NCBI GenBank assembly: GCA_046481785.1 | Contig: JAWOJF010000179.1 | Coordinates: 1 to 5,233, forward strand | Origin: JAWOJF01 sp046481785 | GTDB lineage: Bacteria > Bacteroidota > Ignavibacteria > Ignavibacteriales > Ignavibacteriaceae | Length of the DNA stretch: 5,233 bases | Direction: 5' to 3' | Shown here: positions 4,187-5,233 of the stretch, one piece after another | How the letters are laid out: the number at the start of each line of letters is the position of its first letter | Position numbering within the stretch: position 1 is the stretch's first letter | Program-made: the position numbers and the translations under genes | The notes under the pieces: model-generated | What the model was told of the DNA's origin: nothing | The model's input: only the letters and a program-made list of their open reading frames with translations | The model's database searches: none

Positions 4187-5233
4187 TTGATTACTTTAAA
4201 ATCATTAGGGTGGGATAATTATTTTGAAAAAGAATATAATTTATCTAAGGAACCGGGATTTATACCGGGCAGGATTTCAATTGAGCATAAAGAGAGGTAT
4301 GAGGTTTTAACTGAACATGGTGAGATAAAAGCCGAAGTTTCCGGAAGGTTTATTTATACTACTGAAAATCCGGCTGCTTTTCCTAAAACTGGCGACTGGG
4401 TGACAGGTATATATTTTCCCGATGAAGAAAAAATGATCATTCATGAAGTACTTAAAAGGAAAACGAAATTCTCGCGGAATGTTGCCGGTAAAAAACATGA
4501 AGAGCAAATAATTGCATCTAATATTGATTATCTTTTTGTAATGCAGAGTATGGATAATGATTTCAGTGCAAGGCGGCTGGAAAGATATTTGTCATCAGCA
4601 TTGCAGGGGAAAATAAAGCCGGTAGTTATTCTCAGCAAGATGGATTTGTGCAGCGATCCGGAAATAAAAATAAGTGAAGCACAAAGTGTGTCTGATGAAA
4701 TCCCGGTTATGGCAGTTAGTTCTGTAACCGCTGACGGGATAGAAAATGTTAAGAGGTTTATTAGTGAGGGTGTAACCATTGCATTTGCCGGTTCATCGGG
4801 TGTCGGCAAATCAACATTAATAAATCTTCTTGCCGGTGAAGAATTGCTGAAGACACAGGAAATAAGAGAATGGGATTCTAAAGGAAGGCATACTACAACA
4901 AGAAGAGAGTTGATTGTTTTACCGGGAGGGGGAATCTTAATTGATACTCCCGGAATGAGAGAGTTCCAGATGTGGGATGCAAATGAAGGAATGGAACAGA
5001 TTTTTGATGAAATTGATGAGCTTTCAAAAGAATGCCGGTTCTCTGACTGTACGCATACACTGGAAAAGGACTGCGCAGTTTTGGCTGCACTAAGTGCCGG
5101 AACTTTATCCGAAGGCAGATACCAGGGATATCTTAAGCTTCAGAAGGAAATGAAGTACCTGGAACAAAAAGATGATGTGAGTTCTATTCTTTTGGAAAAA
5201 AGAAAATGGAGAAGTATTCATAAAGAAATGAAA
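4187..5233 (+). CDS. rsgA: Ribosome small-subunit-dependent GTPase A (3' end missing)
   Basis: The frame is open for 349 codons from TTG to the window edge. RsgA (YjeQ/EngC) is a cytoplasmic circularly permuted GTPase that checks late maturation of the 30S subunit. The N-terminal domain opens with SLGWDNYF and has GRISIEHKERYEV, GDWV (69-72) and KFSRNVAG (94-101), typical of its OB-fold. The permuted motif order is clear: G4 as SKMD (150-153, usually NKxD), G5-like VSSVTADG (177-184), then G1 GSSGVGKST (202-210), G2 RHTTT (234-238) and G3 DTPG (253-256). The zinc site is complete: C283, C288, H290 and C296 (C-x4-C-x-H-x5-C). The C-terminal LEKRKWRSIHKEMK is the usual basic tail, so probably only a few residues lie beyond the edge. 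It starts 215 bp after alkD, with its own promoter signals and structured leader. Confidence 0.96.
   Translation, partial: MITLKSLGWDNYFEKEYNLSKEPGFIPGRISIEHKERYEVLTEHGEIKAEVSGRFIYTTENPAAFPKTGDWVTGIYFPDEEKMIIHEVLKRKTKFSRNVAGKKHEEQIIASNIDYLFVMQSMDNDFSARRLERYLSSALQGKIKPVVILSKMDLCSDPEIKISEAQSVSDEIPVMAVSSVTADGIENVKRFISEGVTIAFAGSSGVGKSTLINLLAGEELLKTQEIREWDSKGRHTTTRRELIVLPGGGILIDTPGMREFQMWDANEGMEQIFDEIDELSKECRFSDCTHTLEKDCAVLAALSAGTLSEGRYQGYLKLQKEMKYLEQKDDVSSILLEKRKWRSIHKEMK

Noticed and set aside
4307..5090. Minus-strand open frames within 4307-5090
   Set aside because: They are antisense shadows of rsgA, whose motifs in the plus frame are unambiguous.

Overview
The window is about 35-37% GC by sampled lines. 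It carries ordinary chromosomal genes from a bacterium that is probably Gram-negative, because one gene encodes a lipoprotein that looks like an outer-membrane protein. Mixed translation signals (strong Shine-Dalgarno sites at some genes, none at others), low GC and the style of the proteins would fit the Bacteroidota/Ignavibacteriota group or a spirochaete, but the sequence does not settle the taxon. CCGG is strikingly abundant throughout.

Layout. Bases 1-96 (minus) are the first 32 codons of an unrecognised gene leaving the left edge; a near-consensus sigma-70 promoter lies just upstream at 130-158. Bases 97-572 hold no confident gene. Part of this gap (171-260) is far richer in GC than its surroundings and may be a decayed gene or dispersed repeat; a doubtful 32-codon ORF follows at 431-529. 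From 3119 down to 573 three minus-strand genes follow one another: a lipoprotein that resembles an outer-membrane beta-barrel (2151-3119), a class I SAM-dependent methyltransferase only 12 nt downstream (1341-2138), and a DUF72/YecE-family protein 66 nt further on (573-1274). The first two are almost certainly co-transcribed; the third may also have its own promoter. A 147-bp AT-rich divergent region separates this cluster from an AlkD-family DNA glycosylase gene on the plus strand (3267-3971), which ends in a modest terminator-like hairpin. After a 215-bp intergenic region with two hairpins comes rsgA (4187-5233, plus). It encodes the circularly permuted GTPase of 30S ribosome assembly, starts at TTG behind a good Shine-Dalgarno, and runs off the right edge.

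There is no obvious shared pathway: the genes cover base-excision repair (AlkD), 30S maturation (RsgA), an unknown methylation, an unknown DUF72 role and an envelope protein. I found no mobile element with recognisable ends, no CRISPR, no tRNA or rRNA, and no convincing new multi-gene system. The points most worth a second look are the rsgA leader (two hairpins plus a possible anti-Shine-Dalgarno), the GC-rich islet, and the CCGG excess.
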